This document shows positions 30,865 to 44,328 of a DNA stretch of 64,000 nt, in pieces; position 1 is the first letter of the stretch, and each line of letters opens with the position of its first letter. Source of the DNA: Alteromonas sp. M12. Lineage in GTDB: Bacteria; Pseudomonadota; Gammaproteobacteria; Enterobacterales; Alteromonadaceae. The stretch is taken from contig NZ_CP144164.1 in NCBI RefSeq assembly GCF_037478005.1, positions 4,948,783 through 5,012,782 of the forward strand, in the 5' to 3' direction. Under the pieces are notes generated by a model that worked only from the letters and a program-made list of their open reading frames with translations, was not told the DNA's origin and did no database searches. The position numbers and the translations under genes were made by a program.

Positions 30865-31833
30865 ATGAAATCGCCTTTTCTGTCGATGGTAAAAGATGAA
30901 ATGTATAAGCGTCATTATGCTAAGCGCACCATTGAGACGTATTTAACTTGGATCAGCAGTTTTATTATTTTTCATAAAAAGCGACATCCTGCGCAGTTAC
31001 ACAATCTAGAAGTTGAGTTGTTTTTATCTCATCTTGTATTGGAATTGGATGTCGCCGTGTCTACGCAAAAAATTGCATTAAATGCGCTTTCATTTTTGTA
31101 TGCCGAGATTATAGATAACCCGTTATCCTTAAAACTAAATTACGCACGTAGTACCCGACAACAAAAACTGCCGGTTGTATTAACTCAGTTAGAAGTACGT
31201 GATTTATTAAATTGTATAAGCGCTAATTACAAACTACCTGCATCGCTTTTATACGGTAGTGGTTTGCGGTTGATGGAATGTATTCGATTGCGGGTTAAAG
31301 ATATCGATTTTGATTTTAAATCGATACGCATATGGCATGGTAAAGGCGGCAAGCACCGTGTTGTCACTTTGGCCGATAGTCTGCTATCGGATTTACACAA
31401 ACAGGTTGTGCTAGTTGACCGTTATTTGCTCGCCGATAGCGTCAATCCGGCTTTTTCTGGAGTTTGGTTGCCCAATAGATTGCGCATAAAATATAAATCA
31501 GCCAGTAGGGAGTTAGGATGGCAATATCTATTTCCCTCTAGTCGTCTATCTACCGATCCGGAAACTAAAAAGTTACGGCGTCATCATATAGATGAGTCTG
31601 GTTTGCAAAAGGCCATTAGAGTTGCAACTAAGCTTGCTGACATTCAAAAAAACGTTACCCCTCATACTCTTCGACATTCATTTGCGACGCATTTGCTGCA
31701 ATCTGGGGCCGATATTCGCACGGTTCAAGATCAATTAGGCCACGCTGATTTGCGCACTACGCAAATATATACACATATATTACAAAGGGGAGGGAATTCA
31801 GTTATTAGTCCGTTATCCAATTTATTTAGATAG
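30865..31833 (+). CDS. intI: Integron integrase (tyrosine recombinase IntI)
   Basis: 322 residues from the ATG at 30865, chosen because the promoter and LexA box lie immediately upstream; an earlier in-frame start would lie within the promoter. The SAM-like N-terminal domain (about 1-95) precedes the catalytic domain. The IntI-specific extra helix is present (LRIKYKSASRELGWQYLFPSSRLSTDPETKKLRRHHI). Catalytic residues: Arg in GSGLRLMECIRLR, Lys in GKGGKHR, HTLRHSFATHLL (His, Arg), His in LGHADLRTTQIYTH, and Tyr in the last. Length and motifs are complete, so it is probably active. It diverges from the cassettes. Confidence 0.97.
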   Translation: MKSPFLSMVKDEMYKRHYAKRTIETYLTWISSFIIFHKKRHPAQLHNLEVELFLSHLVLELDVAVSTQKIALNALSFLYAEIIDNPLSLKLNYARSTRQQKLPVVLTQLEVRDLLNCISANYKLPASLLYGSGLRLMECIRLRVKDIDFDFKSIRIWHGKGGKHRVVTLADSLLSDLHKQVVLVDRYLLADSVNPAFSGVWLPNRLRIKYKSASRELGWQYLFPSSRLSTDPETKKLRRHHIDESGLQKAIRVATKLADIQKNVTPHTLRHSFATHLLQSGADIRTVQDQLGHADLRTTQIYTHILQRGGNSVISPLSNLFR

Positions 31834-32250
31834 GTATTTTTCGACCTGTTTTGTTTCTACATATTTAAATACATCTCGCCAGCTTAAAATTCCTACCGGC
31901 TGATATTCTGAATTAATAACCGGTATACAAGAAACACGGTGGGCGTTAAAAGTTTGAATTGCTTTGAAAAGTCCGGCACTAGGCGATAGGGTTACTAAGT
32001 CTCGACTCATAATTTGATGTACACGTTTATTTAGACTGGCGGTATCTTTTAGCGATTCCACGGCAGTATCAATATTTGGGCTAATCGCTTTTAAATAATC
32101 CCTATCCGATAATATTCCAACGAGTTTACTATTTTCTACCACGAGTAAATGATGGAAACGGTGGTTTTCAAAGAGTCTTTTTACCTCAGATAAGGTGCTG
32201 TCCATTTGCACACAAACAATATCTGTGGTCATTATTGTTTTAATTTTCAT
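31822..32250 (-). CDS. CBS-domain pair protein
   Basis: 142 residues consisting of two CBS domains: KTIMTTDIVCVQMDSTLSEVKRLFENHRFHHLLVVENSKLVGILSDRD and HQIMSRDLVTLSPSAGLFKAIQTFNAHRVSCIPVINSEYQPVGILSWRD. CBS pairs bind adenine nucleotides and sense energy state; stand-alone members are of unknown target. The 3' end overlaps the intI 3' end by 12 bp on the opposite strand. It probably belongs to the core chromosome, as the last gene before the integron. Confidence 0.9.
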   Translation of the reverse strand: MKIKTIMTTDIVCVQMDSTLSEVKRLFENHRFHHLLVVENSKLVGILSDRDYLKAISPNIDTAVESLKDTASLNKRVHQIMSRDLVTLSPSAGLFKAIQTFNAHRVSCIPVINSEYQPVGILSWRDVFKYVETKQVEKYLSK

Positions 32251-32340
32251 ACTGCTACTAGGTATATTGTTGCGAGTTAATCTGAACTATAAACCAGAAT
32301 CTTTCAAAAACCATAATCTCTTTGTGAATCGATAATATAT

Positions 32341-32370
32341 AAAAAAACCCAGCACTTGGCTGGGTTTTTA
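32341..32370 (-). terminator. Rho-independent terminator after atpC
   Basis: On the minus strand CCCAGC-CAAGT-GCTGGG is followed by a T7 run. The plus strand also has TTTTTA after the stem, so it may work in both directions. It ends the ATP synthase operon 18 bp after the atpC stop. Confidence 0.9.
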
Positions 32371-32388
32371 TGGATAACTAAATTCTGG

Positions 32389-32802
32389 TTATTTACGCAG
32401 TTTTTGTATCAAACGTATTTGCGCTATAGCTTCTGCTAATTGAGCAGCTGCTTCAGCGTAATCGAAGTCAGCTCCAGCGTTTGCGATATGTTCTTCAGCT
32501 GAACGTTTTGCTTCTAAAGCAGATTGTTCATCTAAGTCTTCTGCGCGAACAGCTGTATCAGCCAAAACAGTAACAGTGCCAGGTTGAACTTCTAACAATC
32601 CGCCAGCAATGTAGATGACTTCTTCTTCACCAAACTGTTTAACCAAACGAACCATGCCAGGATTTAACGCGGTAATTAAAGGCGCGTGACCAGGATGTAT
32701 TCCTAGCTCACCTTCACTACCGGTAATCTGAATAGTTTCTACCAGACCAGAAAAAATCTTGTCTTCGGCGCTTACCACATCCAGATGTACTGTCATTGCC
32801 AT
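32389..32802 (-). CDS. atpC: ATP synthase F1 epsilon subunit
   Basis: 137 residues, normal length. Beta-sandwich domain ([42 protein letters not shown], which holds the typical GELGI.PGHAPL), then two C-terminal helices ([35 protein letters not shown]). It joins the central rotor stalk with gamma and can inhibit ATP hydrolysis. Last gene of atpIBEFHAGDC. Confidence 0.97.
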   Translation of the reverse strand: MAMTVHLDVVSAEDKIFSGLVETIQITGSEGELGIHPGHAPLITALNPGMVRLVKQFGEEEVIYIAGGLLEVQPGTVTVLADTAVRAEDLDEQSALEAKRSAEEHIANAGADFDYAEAAAQLAEAIAQIRLIQKLRK

Positions 32803-32859
32803 GGGACCTCCTAATTAGGTTTAAGAAAAAACTAAGGAAAAAGACGCAATAATTGCGTC

Positions 32860-34254
<1,395 letters not shown>

Positions 34255-34276
34255 TCATTAATTTTTAAACCTTTGC

Positions 34277-35137
34277 CTACACCGCTGCCGCGCCGCTAAC
34301 TATTTCACTAATTTCTTGAGTGATAGCTGCTTGACGTGCTTTGTTGTATACCAATTGCAAATCATCGATTAGATCGCCGGCATTATCAGTAGCGGCTTTC
34401 ATCGCTACCATTCGCGCGGCTTGCTCTGACGCAGAGTTCTCTACTACGCCTTGGTACACCTGAGATTCGATATAACGGACCATTAATTTTTCCAAAATTG
34501 GTTTTGGATCTGGTTCGTATATGTAGTCCCAACGATGCTTTAATTCTTCTTCATCAGACTTAGGCAAAGGTAACAATTGATCGATTCTGGGTTCTTGTGT
34601 CATGGTATTTACAAAGTCGTTGTAGACCAAAAACAGACGGTCTATTTCTCCTTCGTTGTACGCAGTTAACATAACGCGTACTAAACCAATGATATCTTGA
34701 ACACTTGGCGAATCACCTATGCCAGATTCAGCAGCAAGTACCTTGCCTCCGAATCGGCCGAAAAAACCACATGCTTTTGCGCCCAATGCAGCGAAGCTTA
34801 CTTCAACGTCTTGGTCTTGCCATTTTTTGACGTCGATGCTTACTTTTTTGAACTCATTTGAGTTCAAACCACCACACAAACCACGGTCAGTTGAAATCAC
34901 AATATAACCAACACGTTTCACCTCGCGCTCATCCAAATAAGGATGGCGATATTCAAGGTTACCGTGGGCCACGTGACCAATCACTTTTCGCATGCTTTCG
35001 GCATATGGACGGCTGGATTCCATACGGTCTTGCGCCTTTTTCATTTTAGACGCGGCAACCATTTCCATAGCACTGGTGATCTTTTGAGTATTTTTGATAC
35101 TCCCGATCTTACCTTTTATCTCTTTACCGCTGGCCAT
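34277..35137 (-). CDS. atpG: ATP synthase F1 gamma subunit
   Basis: 286 residues. The N-terminal helix [35 protein letters not shown] and the C-terminal [37 protein letters not shown] form the coiled-coil rotor shaft. The middle [13 protein letters not shown] is the conserved core. It transmits rotation from the c ring to the head. Confidence 0.98.
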   Translation of the reverse strand: MASGKEIKGKIGSIKNTQKITSAMEMVAASKMKKAQDRMESSRPYAESMRKVIGHVAHGNLEYRHPYLDEREVKRVGYIVISTDRGLCGGLNSNEFKKVSIDVKKWQDQDVEVSFAALGAKACGFFGRFGGKVLAAESGIGDSPSVQDIIGLVRVMLTAYNEGEIDRLFLVYNDFVNTMTQEPRIDQLLPLPKSDEEELKHRWDYIYEPDPKPILEKLMVRYIESQVYQGVVENSASEQAARMVAMKAATDNAGDLIDDLQLVYNKARQAAITQEISEIVSGAAAV

Positions 35138-35189
35138 GACTTATCTCCGATTTCTCAACGTTAGGGTAGCGGTTAAGCTACCCAATTGA

Positions 35190-36731
35190 TTACCAAGTTT
35201 GTGTCGCTTTGAATTTTTCCAAAGCTTCAGTCAACTGGGCTTCAATGTCACCGTTGTAATTGCCGGTGTCGTTAAGCGTTTTCATAAGCTCAGCATATTC
35301 AGCGTTCATGAATGAATGTAGTGATGCTTCAAAATCCAACACTTTATTCAATTCAATGCCTTTCAAAAAGCCTTTTTCTACTGCAAACAAAGACACACCC
35401 ATGTCACCCACTGCAAGTGGTGCATATTGGTTCTGCTTCATTAATTCAGTAACGCGCTCACCGTGCTCAAGTTGTTCACGAGTTGCTTCATCAAGGTCAG
35501 ATGCGAATTGCGAGAAAGCCGCCAATTCACGGTACTGAGCCAAGGCTAGACGAATACCGCCACCTAGTTTCTTGATGATTTTAGTTTGCGCTGCACCACC
35601 TACACGAGATACCGAAATACCGGCGTTAACAGCTGGGCGAATACCCGCGTTAAACAAATCAGATTCTAAGAAAATCTGACCATCAGTAATTGATATTACG
35701 TTAGTTGGTACGAATGCTGATACGTCACCTGCCTGAGTTTCAATGATTGGCAATGCAGTCAATGAACCAGTTTGGCCTTTTACTTCACCATTAGTGAATT
35801 TTTCTACATAAACTTCGTTTACACGAGCAGCACGCTCAAGAAGACGAGAGTGAAGATAGAAAACATCACCAGGATAAGCTTCACGACCTGGAGGACGACG
35901 AAGTAGCAATGAAATTTGACGATAGGCTACAGCTTGCTTAGACAAATCATCGTATACGATTAGTGCGTCTTCACCGCGGTCACGGAAAAACTCACCCATT
36001 GTACAACCAGAGTATGGTGCTAAGTATTGAAGTGCTGCAGACTCAGACGCAGAAGCGGCAACTACAATGGTATGATCCATTGCGCCGTGCTCTTCAAGTT
36101 TACGTACTACGTTAGCAATAGTTGAAGCCTTTTGACCAACCGCTACGTAGACACAACTTACGCCTGTACCTTTTTGGTTGATGATGGCGTCGATTGCCAA
36201 AGCAGTTTTACCTGTTTGACGGTCACCGATAACCAATTCACGTTGTCCACGACCTACTGGGATCATGGCATCAACCGACTTATAACCTGTTTGGATTGGT
36301 TGGTCTACTGATTGACGTTCGATTACGCCAGGTGCAATTTTCTCTACAGGTTCGAAACCTTCAGCATCAATTGCGCCTTTACCATCAATAGGCTCACCCA
36401 AAGTGTTAACTACGCGACCTAATAGGGCACGGCCAACAGGAACTTCCAAAATACGACCAGTAGATTGGACTTTCATACCTTCACGTAGATCCGCATAAGG
36501 ACCCATTACTACCGCACCTACAGAATCTCGTTCAAGGTTCAATGCGATAGCATAACGATTACCAGGAAGCTCAATCATTTCACCTTGCATTACATCGGCA
36601 AGGCCATGGACACGAATGATACCGTCAGTAACACCAACAATAGTACCTTCGTTACGAGCTTCACTTTTTACATCAAACTGTTCAATTCGTTTTTTGATCA
36701 GTTCTGCAATTTCAGTGGAATTCAGTTGCAT
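35190..36731 (-). CDS. atpA: ATP synthase F1 alpha subunit
   Basis: 513 residues, same length as in E. coli. Walker [31 protein letters not shown], the [15 protein letters not shown] loop and the [19 protein letters not shown] signature. It is the non-catalytic nucleotide-binding subunit alternating with beta. Central position in the operon. Confidence 0.98.
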   Translation of the reverse strand: MQLNSTEIAELIKKRIEQFDVKSEARNEGTIVGVTDGIIRVHGLADVMQGEMIELPGNRYAIALNLERDSVGAVVMGPYADLREGMKVQSTGRILEVPVGRALLGRVVNTLGEPIDGKGAIDAEGFEPVEKIAPGVIERQSVDQPIQTGYKSVDAMIPVGRGQRELVIGDRQTGKTALAIDAIINQKGTGVSCVYVAVGQKASTIANVVRKLEEHGAMDHTIVVAASASESAALQYLAPYSGCTMGEFFRDRGEDALIVYDDLSKQAVAYRQISLLLRRPPGREAYPGDVFYLHSRLLERAARVNEVYVEKFTNGEVKGQTGSLTALPIIETQAGDVSAFVPTNVISITDGQIFLESDLFNAGIRPAVNAGISVSRVGGAAQTKIIKKLGGGIRLALAQYRELAAFSQFASDLDEATREQLEHGERVTELMKQNQYAPLAVGDMGVSLFAVEKGFLKGIELNKVLDFEASLHSFMNAEYAELMKTLNDTGNYNGDIEAQLTEALEKFKATQTW

Positions 36732-36745
36732 GCTCTATTTCCCCG

Positions 36746-37279
36746 CTATGATTGTAAAACGTCTGATAGACGGTGTAGTTTTGATCTAACCGAACCATCA
36801 ATTACTGTGTCACCGGCTTTTATAATGACTCCGGCAACAATGGCAGCATCGACGTTACAATTCAGCTTAACTTTTCGTGCAAGACGTGTCTCAAGAGACG
36901 CGCTGATTTCAGATAGTTGTTTTTCACTTAATTCAACAGCAGAGGTAACCTCTACATCAATTTCTTTATCGAATTCAGCTTTGTATTGATTAAACAACAA
37001 TGCAATATCAGGTAGCGCTTTTAAGCGTCCATTCTCAGCCAAAACACCAATTAGGTTCTGACCAGCTTCGTCGAGTTGTTCACCGCATACACTGTTAAAC
37101 AATTCAGCCAATTTTTCAGCAGCCATAGCACTCGTTAAGATGTCTTCCATCTGCTCGTTATCTGCTACTTCGCCTGCAAACATCAGCATATCTTGCCAGT
37201 GTGTTACAGCTTGCTTCTCAACCGCATAGTCGAAAGCTGCTTTAGCATAAGGGCGAGCAACAGTTGTCAATTCAGACAT
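36746..37279 (-). CDS. atpH: ATP synthase F1 delta subunit (OSCP)
   Basis: 177 residues. N-terminal helical domain [27 protein letters not shown] binds the alpha N-termini. The C-terminal part has [36 protein letters not shown], the typical GG(V/I)...G...IDGSV ending that contacts subunit b. It holds the peripheral stalk to the head. Confidence 0.97.
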   Translation of the reverse strand: MSELTTVARPYAKAAFDYAVEKQAVTHWQDMLMFAGEVADNEQMEDILTSAMAAEKLAELFNSVCGEQLDEAGQNLIGVLAENGRLKALPDIALLFNQYKAEFDKEIDVEVTSAVELSEKQLSEISASLETRLARKVKLNCNVDAAIVAGVIIKAGDTVIDGSVRSKLHRLSDVLQS

Positions 37280-37293
37280 AGCTCATGTGCCCC

Positions 37294-37764
37294 TTATAGC
37301 TCTGCGACAAGTTTTTCAACTATGTCACTTTGTGCAGCGGCGTCGATTTCTCTCGCCAAGATTTTCTCAGCGCCAGCAACAGCTAATACTGCAACTTGCT
37401 TACGAAGATCTTCTTTCACACGGTTACGCTCTGCTTCAATTTCGGTATGTCCCTGAGCGATAATTTTTTCACGCTCGGAATGGCCTTTCTGCGTTTCTTC
37501 ATCAACAATCTGATTTGCACGCTTTTTGGCTTGTTCGATAATTTCAGCTGCTTGTGATTTCGCTTCTTTTAATTGCTCAGTCGCTTTTTGTTGCGCCAGT
37601 TCAAGGTCTTTTTCACCTCGTTCTGAAGCCGCTAAGCCATCAGCAATTTTTTGTTGGCGGTCTTCAATAGCGCCCATAATAGGGGGCCATACATACTTCA
37701 TGCAGAACCACACGAAGAATATAAATGCTATTAATTCGCCAAATAGAGTGAAATTGATATTCAA
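37294..37764 (-). CDS. atpF: ATP synthase Fo b subunit
   Basis: 156 residues, the E. coli length. One N-terminal membrane helix ([20 protein letters not shown]) followed by P-P-I and a long charged amphipathic coiled coil ([22 protein letters not shown]...). Two copies form the peripheral stalk. Only 14 bp separate it from atpH. Confidence 0.97.
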   Translation of the reverse strand: MNINFTLFGELIAFIFFVWFCMKYVWPPIMGAIEDRQQKIADGLAASERGEKDLELAQQKATEQLKEAKSQAAEIIEQAKKRANQIVDEETQKGHSEREKIIAQGHTEIEAERNRVKEDLRKQVAVLAVAGAEKILAREIDAAAQSDIVEKLVAEL

Positions 37765-37803
37765 GTCCGCTCCTCCTAAGTTCGTTGATTACAATTGTTG
37801 TGC

Positions 37804-38058
<255 letters not shown>

Positions 38059-38109
38059 TCACCTTTGTGTTTTAAGTTAAAGTTTAAAAAAAAATTATAA
38101 TGTTAGAAA

Positions 38110-38970
<861 letters not shown>

Positions 38971-38980
38971 TTATTTACCT

Positions 38981-39376
38981 TTAAGAGGTAGCTTTAACGC
39001 GATGTAAAAAACTAATTATTGGCCATTGGGCCATCATCGTTATCAGATAAGTGACTAATAACGGTAAAAACTCTACCTCTGACCATTTGAATGCTAGGGA
39101 GAATAAAATTATGGTCAAAAAGAATTTAACTTTACTGCCTTTGCTAAAACTCCGTACTACCAATTTATTTTGAGTGGCACCGGCATATCTAAACGCATAG
39201 TAAGCAAAAACAAAAGCTGGAATTAAACAGGTAATACCACCGTACAAAGCTGAAATTCCGCTGTTTTGGCCCTTAAAAATCGCAAAAAAAATAGAACATA
39301 CAATGGCGATAATACTTTGAAAAAACAGTACTTTTCTAGCCAACTGTCGACCTTCGGTAGTTAAGCTAGTAGCCAA
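38981..39376 (-). CDS. atpI: ATP synthase assembly protein AtpI
   Basis: 131 residues with four membrane helices (about 14-34, 38-56, 82-98, 103-122). The GQNSGISALYGGITCLIPAFVFAY core matches AtpI/UncI, which assists c-ring assembly. First gene of the ATP synthase operon; the promoter should be in the 334-bp gap upstream. Confidence 0.92.
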   Translation of the reverse strand: MATSLTTEGRQLARKVLFFQSIIAIVCSIFFAIFKGQNSGISALYGGITCLIPAFVFAYYAFRYAGATQNKLVVRSFSKGSKVKFFLTIILFSLAFKWSEVEFLPLLVTYLITMMAQWPIISFLHRVKATS

Positions 39377-39710
39377 TTTATCCCTCTGCGCGTTTAAACC
39401 TCAACAAAAAGCGCCAAAAGTATACTGTTTTATCGCAAATATTCAACCATTAAGCGCGTTTTGTTGTGTAATTTGTATTAATACATACTTAAGAACAAAA
39501 TTAGCCGCTGGGAAGTAGATTTTACCCAGCTTTTTCGCATTTCATATAACACTTTGGTAGGAAAACTAAGGCACTTTATATACTGCCAGGGTTGCATTTT
39601 ATGTTCGTGTTTTTTTAATTACCGTGGAAAAATACCAAAAGGGCAAATACACGTTTTTGCAACACTATAGATGGGTGCTTTATCCCCGCACATGCCATCA
39701 AACCAAAGGT
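39377..39710. promoter_or_regulatory. atp operon upstream region
   Basis: No gene. It must hold the main minus-strand atp promoter. A hairpin GCTGGG ... CCCAGC (39507-39540) is followed on the plus strand by TTTTT; on the minus strand it lies downstream of parB and could end that transcript weakly. No individual promoter boxes are called. Confidence 0.5.
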
Positions 39711-40574
39711 TTACTTTATGTGACTTAAAATTCCGTCCAATTCATCCAAGCTTGAGAAATTAATTGTGACTTTTCCTTTGCCTCGCGCATTATGTGCAAT
39801 GCTGACGGGCGCACCTAAATTTTCTGATAATTGACTTTCTAACCGTTGAACATCGGGATCGACTTTTTGCTCAACTTTTTCTTTTGGCGGCTCAAGAAAT
39901 TTACGTACTAAGGTTTCGGTATCACGAACGGTTAACCCTTTGCCCGACACGGTTTGTGCCGCTTCGGTCTGCATCTCACCTTGTAAAGCAAGTAAAGCAC
40001 GGGCATGGCCCATTTCAATATCACCATGCTCTAATAATAATTTCACATCTTCATTCAAATTATTCAGACGTAATAGGTTGGTTACTGTAGTTCTAGATTT
40101 TCCAACAGCTTCAGCCACTTCTTGATGGGTCAATTCGAATTCAGTCATTAGTCGGTCTAATGCTTGAGCTTCTTCCATCGCATTTAAGTCTTCGCGTTGT
40201 ATATTTTCTATCAACGCTATAGCAACCGCCGCTTCATCAGGCACGTTTTTAATAATACAAGGAACGACATCAAGCTTAGCTAGTTGGGATGCTCGCCAAC
40301 GACGTTCACCGGCAATAATTTCAAATTTATCGTCGCCAATTTTGCGAACAACAATGGGTTGAATAATACCTTGAGAACGAATTGACGAAGCCAAATCATC
40401 TAATGCTTCAGGAGACATATCTTTACGAGGTTGATATTTTCCAGCTTGTAAGAACTCAATAGGAAGTTTTTGCAACTCGCTGCTGCGTTCAGAAATATCT
40501 GATTCTTGTTTAGCACTACTGGTGGCCAATAGTGCGTCCAATCCTCTGCCTAATCCTCTTTTTTTCGTCGACAT
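39711..40574 (-). CDS. parB: Chromosome partitioning protein ParB
   Basis: 287 residues. Start KKRGLGRGLDALLA; the CTPase/ParB N domain has LQAGKYQPRKDM and IIAGERRWRASQLA (GERR box); the helix-turn-helix ALDRLMTEFELTHQEVAEAVGKSRTTVTNLLRL binds parS; the C-terminal dimer domain ends KVTINFSSLDELDGILSHI. It organises the origin region with ParA. I did not find a canonical parS in the window. Confidence 0.97.
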   Translation of the reverse strand: MSTKKRGLGRGLDALLATSSAKQESDISERSSELQKLPIEFLQAGKYQPRKDMSPEALDDLASSIRSQGIIQPIVVRKIGDDKFEIIAGERRWRASQLAKLDVVPCIIKNVPDEAAVAIALIENIQREDLNAMEEAQALDRLMTEFELTHQEVAEAVGKSRTTVTNLLRLNNLNEDVKLLLEHGDIEMGHARALLALQGEMQTEAAQTVSGKGLTVRDTETLVRKFLEPPKEKVEQKVDPDVQRLESQLSENLGAPVSIAHNARGKGKVTINFSSLDELDGILSHIK

Positions 40575-40595
40575 GTCAACTATTAACCTTTTTTC

Positions 40596-41381
40596 TTAAC
40601 TAGCTTCTTTTAGAATCTTATTACGACGACGCAATATTTCACCGGCCAAAGCCAAATAGGCTTTTGCTCCCGTAGAAGATTTATCGTAATACATTGCTGG
40701 CGCTCCAAAACTGGGTGCTTCAGCCAATCTCACATTGCGGGGAATAACGGTGCGGTAAACTTGCTCGCCAAAATGTCGTTTAAGTTGTTCTGACACATCA
40801 TTGGCCAGACGATTTCGAGGATCATACATAGTTCGAAGCACACCCTCAATTTTTAAATCTGGATTTACCACAGATGCTAACTTTTTAATCGTATCCATTA
40901 GCGCGGTTAACCCTTCCAATGCGTAATATTCACATTGCATAGGTACCAGCACAGAATCGGCGGCCGCCATGGCATTTACGGTTAATTGACTCAAAGAGGG
41001 TGGGCAATCAATAAAAATATAGTCGTAGTAGTCACGCACAGGAGCTAACGCATTGCGTAGGCGAAGTTCTCTGGCAAAGACTTCCATCAGTTTTATTTCT
41101 GCCGCTGTCACGTCACTGTTACCGGCAATTAAATCGTATTTACCTGATGTTTCTGTGATGATCACTTCAGTTGCAGGCTTATCTTCAATCAACAGCTCAT
41201 AACAAGTAGAGTCAACTTCATATTTGTCGACACCACTTCCCATGGTCGCATTGCCTTGTGGATCTAAATCGATCAATAGCACTTTTCGTTTAGTAGCCGC
41301 CATTGACGCTGCAACATTAACTGCTGTAGTCGTTTTTCCAACACCACCTTTCTGATTTGCTATTGCTATGACCTTAGCCAA
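40596..41381 (-). CDS. parA: Chromosome partitioning ATPase ParA (Soj)
   Basis: 261 residues. Deviant Walker A NQKGGVGKTTTAVNVA, switch I LIDLDPQGNATMGSGVD, and Walker B YDYIFIDCPPSLSQLTVNAM. It forms nucleoid-bound gradients that move ParB-parS origins. Between rsmG and parB, probably one operon mnmG-rsmG-parA-parB. Confidence 0.97.
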   Translation of the reverse strand: MAKVIAIANQKGGVGKTTTAVNVAASMAATKRKVLLIDLDPQGNATMGSGVDKYEVDSTCYELLIEDKPATEVIITETSGKYDLIAGNSDVTAAEIKLMEVFARELRLRNALAPVRDYYDYIFIDCPPSLSQLTVNAMAAADSVLVPMQCEYYALEGLTALMDTIKKLASVVNPDLKIEGVLRTMYDPRNRLANDVSEQLKRHFGEQVYRTVIPRNVRLAEAPSFGAPAMYYDKSSTGAKAYLALAGEILRRRNKILKEAS

Positions 41382-41432
41382 CTTTCCCGTCCGTTTTTCT
41401 TTAAATTTAGGTATTGAATAAAGTAGTAGGCA

Positions 41433-42074
41433 CTAACTAACTTTTCTGATTTTAATCAGATGACGTTCGCCTTCGAGTACTGGAATATCTAATTTAATAG
41501 ATTCTAACACTTCAAAACCCTCAGGTAGAAGCGCTATTTCTTGTTCAGGATATTGACCTTTTAACGCAAGAAATTCACCTTGTGAATCTACCAGATGTTG
41601 GCACCAGTGCAACATATCTTTTATCGACGCAAATGCGCGACTCAATACGCCATCTATTTGTGTGTCACTAGAATACTGCTCTACACGAGATTGAACCGGC
41701 TCAATATTTTTCAAACCTAATTCAAATGCCGCTTGTTTCATAAAGCGAACACGTTTACCTAAACTATCTAATAAAACAAAATGTTTATCAGGATGCATGA
41801 TCGATAAAGGAATTCCGGGAAGGCCAGGTCCTGTACCAACATCGATATAGTGATTTCGATTTAAATGGGGCGCTACTACAATCGAATCGACAATGTGTTT
41901 GATCAACATCTGCTGTGGATCGCGCACCGAGGTCAAATTGTAGGCTTTGTTCCACTTATTCATCAGCAACACAAAATCAATAAGCTTTTCGCGCTGTTGT
42001 GTACTGATTTCCAGTGGCAATGGTTTTACTGCTCGCTCAAAAGCCAGCAGTAAACTTTCTTTAAGTTCGCCCAT
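41433..42074 (-). CDS. rsmG: 16S rRNA (guanine-527-N7)-methyltransferase RsmG
   Basis: 213 residues. The Rossmann-fold SAM site is [17 protein letters not shown] and the conserved [16 protein letters not shown] follows. It methylates G527 of 16S rRNA. The ATG overlaps the mnmG stop (TAATG), indicating translational coupling. Confidence 0.97.
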   Translation of the reverse strand: MGELKESLLLAFERAVKPLPLEISTQQREKLIDFVLLMNKWNKAYNLTSVRDPQQMLIKHIVDSIVVAPHLNRNHYIDVGTGPGLPGIPLSIMHPDKHFVLLDSLGKRVRFMKQAAFELGLKNIEPVQSRVEQYSSDTQIDGVLSRAFASIKDMLHWCQHLVDSQGEFLALKGQYPEQEIALLPEGFEVLESIKLDIPVLEGERHLIKIRKVS

Positions 42075-43984
42075 TATGCGCTTTGCAAGTTGGTGTTATT
42101 GTCTTTACGCAACAAGCCCTGCTTTTTCAAATGTACTAATAACAATGATATAGCTGCCGGTGTAATACCGGATATGCGCGTAGCTTTACCAATAGTTTCA
42201 GGCCGAGTCTCAGTTAGCTTAGCCACAACTTCATTGGATAAACCAGAAATGGTACTGTAATCGAAATCCATTGGAAGCAAGGTGTTTTCATGACGCAAAC
42301 TCTTAGCAATTTCATCTTTTTGGCGTTCAATATAACCAGCATATTTAATCTGAATTTCAACCTGTTCAGCCGCTTGAGCATTGTCTAATGCAGGACCAAG
42401 ACCTTCAATTTTCATCAATTTTTGATAGGTCATTTCAGGACGACGAATTAAATCTTCTAACGAATGTTCACGACTAACCGGATTTTTCAATAGTGGATTC
42501 AAGGTTTCAGCAGCTGGATGTTTTGGATGAATCCAAGTGCTTTTAAGACGTTGTTTCTCTAATTCAATAGCTTCCATTTTTTGATTAAACGCAGCCCAAC
42601 GAACATCATCAACTAATCCGACTTCACGGCCTTTTGCAGTCAAACGAACATCGGCATTGTCTTCTCTTAACAACAATCTATATTCGGCACGACTAGTAAA
42701 CATTCGGTAAGGTTCTTTGGTGCCCATGGTAGCAAGATCATCAATAAGCACGCCGGCATAAGCTTCATCCCGACGTAAAATCAATGGCTCTTTCTCTTGA
42801 ACCTGTAAGGCTGCATTGGCCCCGGCAAGTAATCCTTGCGCTCCGGCTTCTTCATAACCAGTGGTACCATTGATTTGACCCGCAAAAAACAGACCCTGTA
42901 TAAATTTAGTTTCTAAAGATTGTTTTAAATCTCTAGGATCGAAGAAATCATATTCGATGGCATAACCAGGGCGAATGATATGCGCGTTTTCAAATCCTTT
43001 AATTGATCGAACCAGATCAAACTGCACATCAAATGGCAAACTAGTAGAGATCCCATTTGGATAGATCTCAATACTATTTAAGCCCTCAGGCTCAACAAAA
43101 ATTTGATGGGAATTTTTATCTGCAAAGCGATTTATCTTATCTTCAATTGAAGGACAATATCTTGGACCTATACCTTCGATCACACCGGTATACATGGGCG
43201 AACGATCTAAACCACCACGAATAATATCGTGGGTTTTTTCGTTGGTATGGGTGATATAACAGGAAATTTGTTGTGGGTGATCTTCTACTTTTCCCATAAA
43301 AGATACGACGGGTAACGGTGTATCTCCAGGTTGTTCTTGCATCGCATCATAATTCAAAGTGCGAGAATCTAGACGTGCCGGAGTGCCTGTTTTTAAACGA
43401 TCAACTCTAAATGGTAAAGCTCGCAAACGTTCTGCCAATGCGATCGAAGGGGGATCGCCAGCTCTCCCACCTTTGTAATTTTGCATTCCAATGTGGATTG
43501 TTCCACCTAAAAATGTGCCTACCGTTAAAACCACGGTTTTAGCTTTAAATTTCAAGCCCATTTGCGTAACAACACCAGTTACACGATCATTTTCAACGAT
43601 CAGATCATCACAAGATTGTTGGAAAATAGTCAGATTTTCTTGATGCTCAATGATCGATCGTATTGCAAGTCGATATAAGGATCGATCTGCTTGAGCACGA
43701 GTTGCTCTAACTGCAGGTCCTTTGCTGGAATTTAGCGTACGAAATTGTATTCCAGCTTTGTCTGTTGCTAGTGCCATAGCACCACCAAGGGCATCGATCT
43801 CTTTGACTAAGTGACCTTTGCCGATCCCACCAATGGCTGGATTACATGACATTTGACCTAGGGTTTCGATATTGTGGGTTAGCAAGAGTGTTCTTACGCC
43901 CATACGCGCAGCAGCAAGCGCAGCTTCAGTGCCTGCGTGGCCTCCACCGACTACAATCACATCAAATTCTTGTTGATAAAACAT
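42074..43984 (-). CDS. mnmG: tRNA uridine-5-carboxymethylaminomethyl modification enzyme MnmG (GidA)
   Basis: 636 residues. FAD-binding [19 protein letters not shown] at the N-terminus, the [16 protein letters not shown] and [22 protein letters not shown] motifs, and [14 protein letters not shown]. Its C-terminal helical domain partners MnmE, encoded at 58954-60321. It modifies U34 of several tRNAs. Immediately next to oriC, as in E. coli; transcription away from oriC. Confidence 0.98.
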   Translation of the reverse strand: MFYQQEFDVIVVGGGHAGTEAALAAARMGVRTLLLTHNIETLGQMSCNPAIGGIGKGHLVKEIDALGGAMALATDKAGIQFRTLNSSKGPAVRATRAQADRSLYRLAIRSIIEHQENLTIFQQSCDDLIVENDRVTGVVTQMGLKFKAKTVVLTVGTFLGGTIHIGMQNYKGGRAGDPPSIALAERLRALPFRVDRLKTGTPARLDSRTLNYDAMQEQPGDTPLPVVSFMGKVEDHPQQISCYITHTNEKTHDIIRGGLDRSPMYTGVIEGIGPRYCPSIEDKINRFADKNSHQIFVEPEGLNSIEIYPNGISTSLPFDVQFDLVRSIKGFENAHIIRPGYAIEYDFFDPRDLKQSLETKFIQGLFFAGQINGTTGYEEAGAQGLLAGANAALQVQEKEPLILRRDEAYAGVLIDDLATMGTKEPYRMFTSRAEYRLLLREDNADVRLTAKGREVGLVDDVRWAAFNQKMEAIELEKQRLKSTWIHPKHPAAETLNPLLKNPVSREHSLEDLIRRPEMTYQKLMKIEGLGPALDNAQAAEQVEIQIKYAGYIERQKDEIAKSLRHENTLLPMDFDYSTISGLSNEVVAKLTETRPETIGKATRISGITPAAISLLLVHLKKQGLLRKDNNTNLQSA

Positions 43985-44165
43985 AAACGCCTCGAATTTC
44001 GCGTACTCGCGTATGAACTTTAAACGGTGAAGATCTATTGATCGATCATCGTTTAAAAAAGGGCGCGTATTTTATACTTTTTTGATCTAAATGGAAATGC
44101 CTAAAATTCCTCCAAGGATAGAAATATTGTGGTTTGTGGATTTAATTATTTGTCGGATCTAAGCC

Positions 44166-44250
44166 GATCTCTTAGTCTGTAATCTTTATGATCTATTTAT
44201 CTATTTAGTTTACTTTTATTATTATTAAGCAAGCAATGATCTGTTAGTAA
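44166..44250. repeat. Three AT-rich 13-mers of the DNA unwinding element
   Basis: GATCTCTTAGTCT (44166-44178), GATCTATTTATCT (44190-44202) and GATCTGTTAGTAA (44238-44250) correspond to the right, left and middle 13-mers of E. coli oriC respectively, but occur here in a different order and with wider spacing. Confidence 0.8.
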
Positions 44251-44328
44251 GCCTTTTTTTATTAATTAAATCAGTCATTTATTTACGATCGGAAGTTGTG
44301 ATCAAGAGTTGATCAAATGCGTATAAGA

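Noticed and set aside
39507..39545. Terminator of a plus-strand gene
   Set aside because: The hairpin has a T run on the plus strand but no plus-strand gene precedes it; kept only as a structural note.
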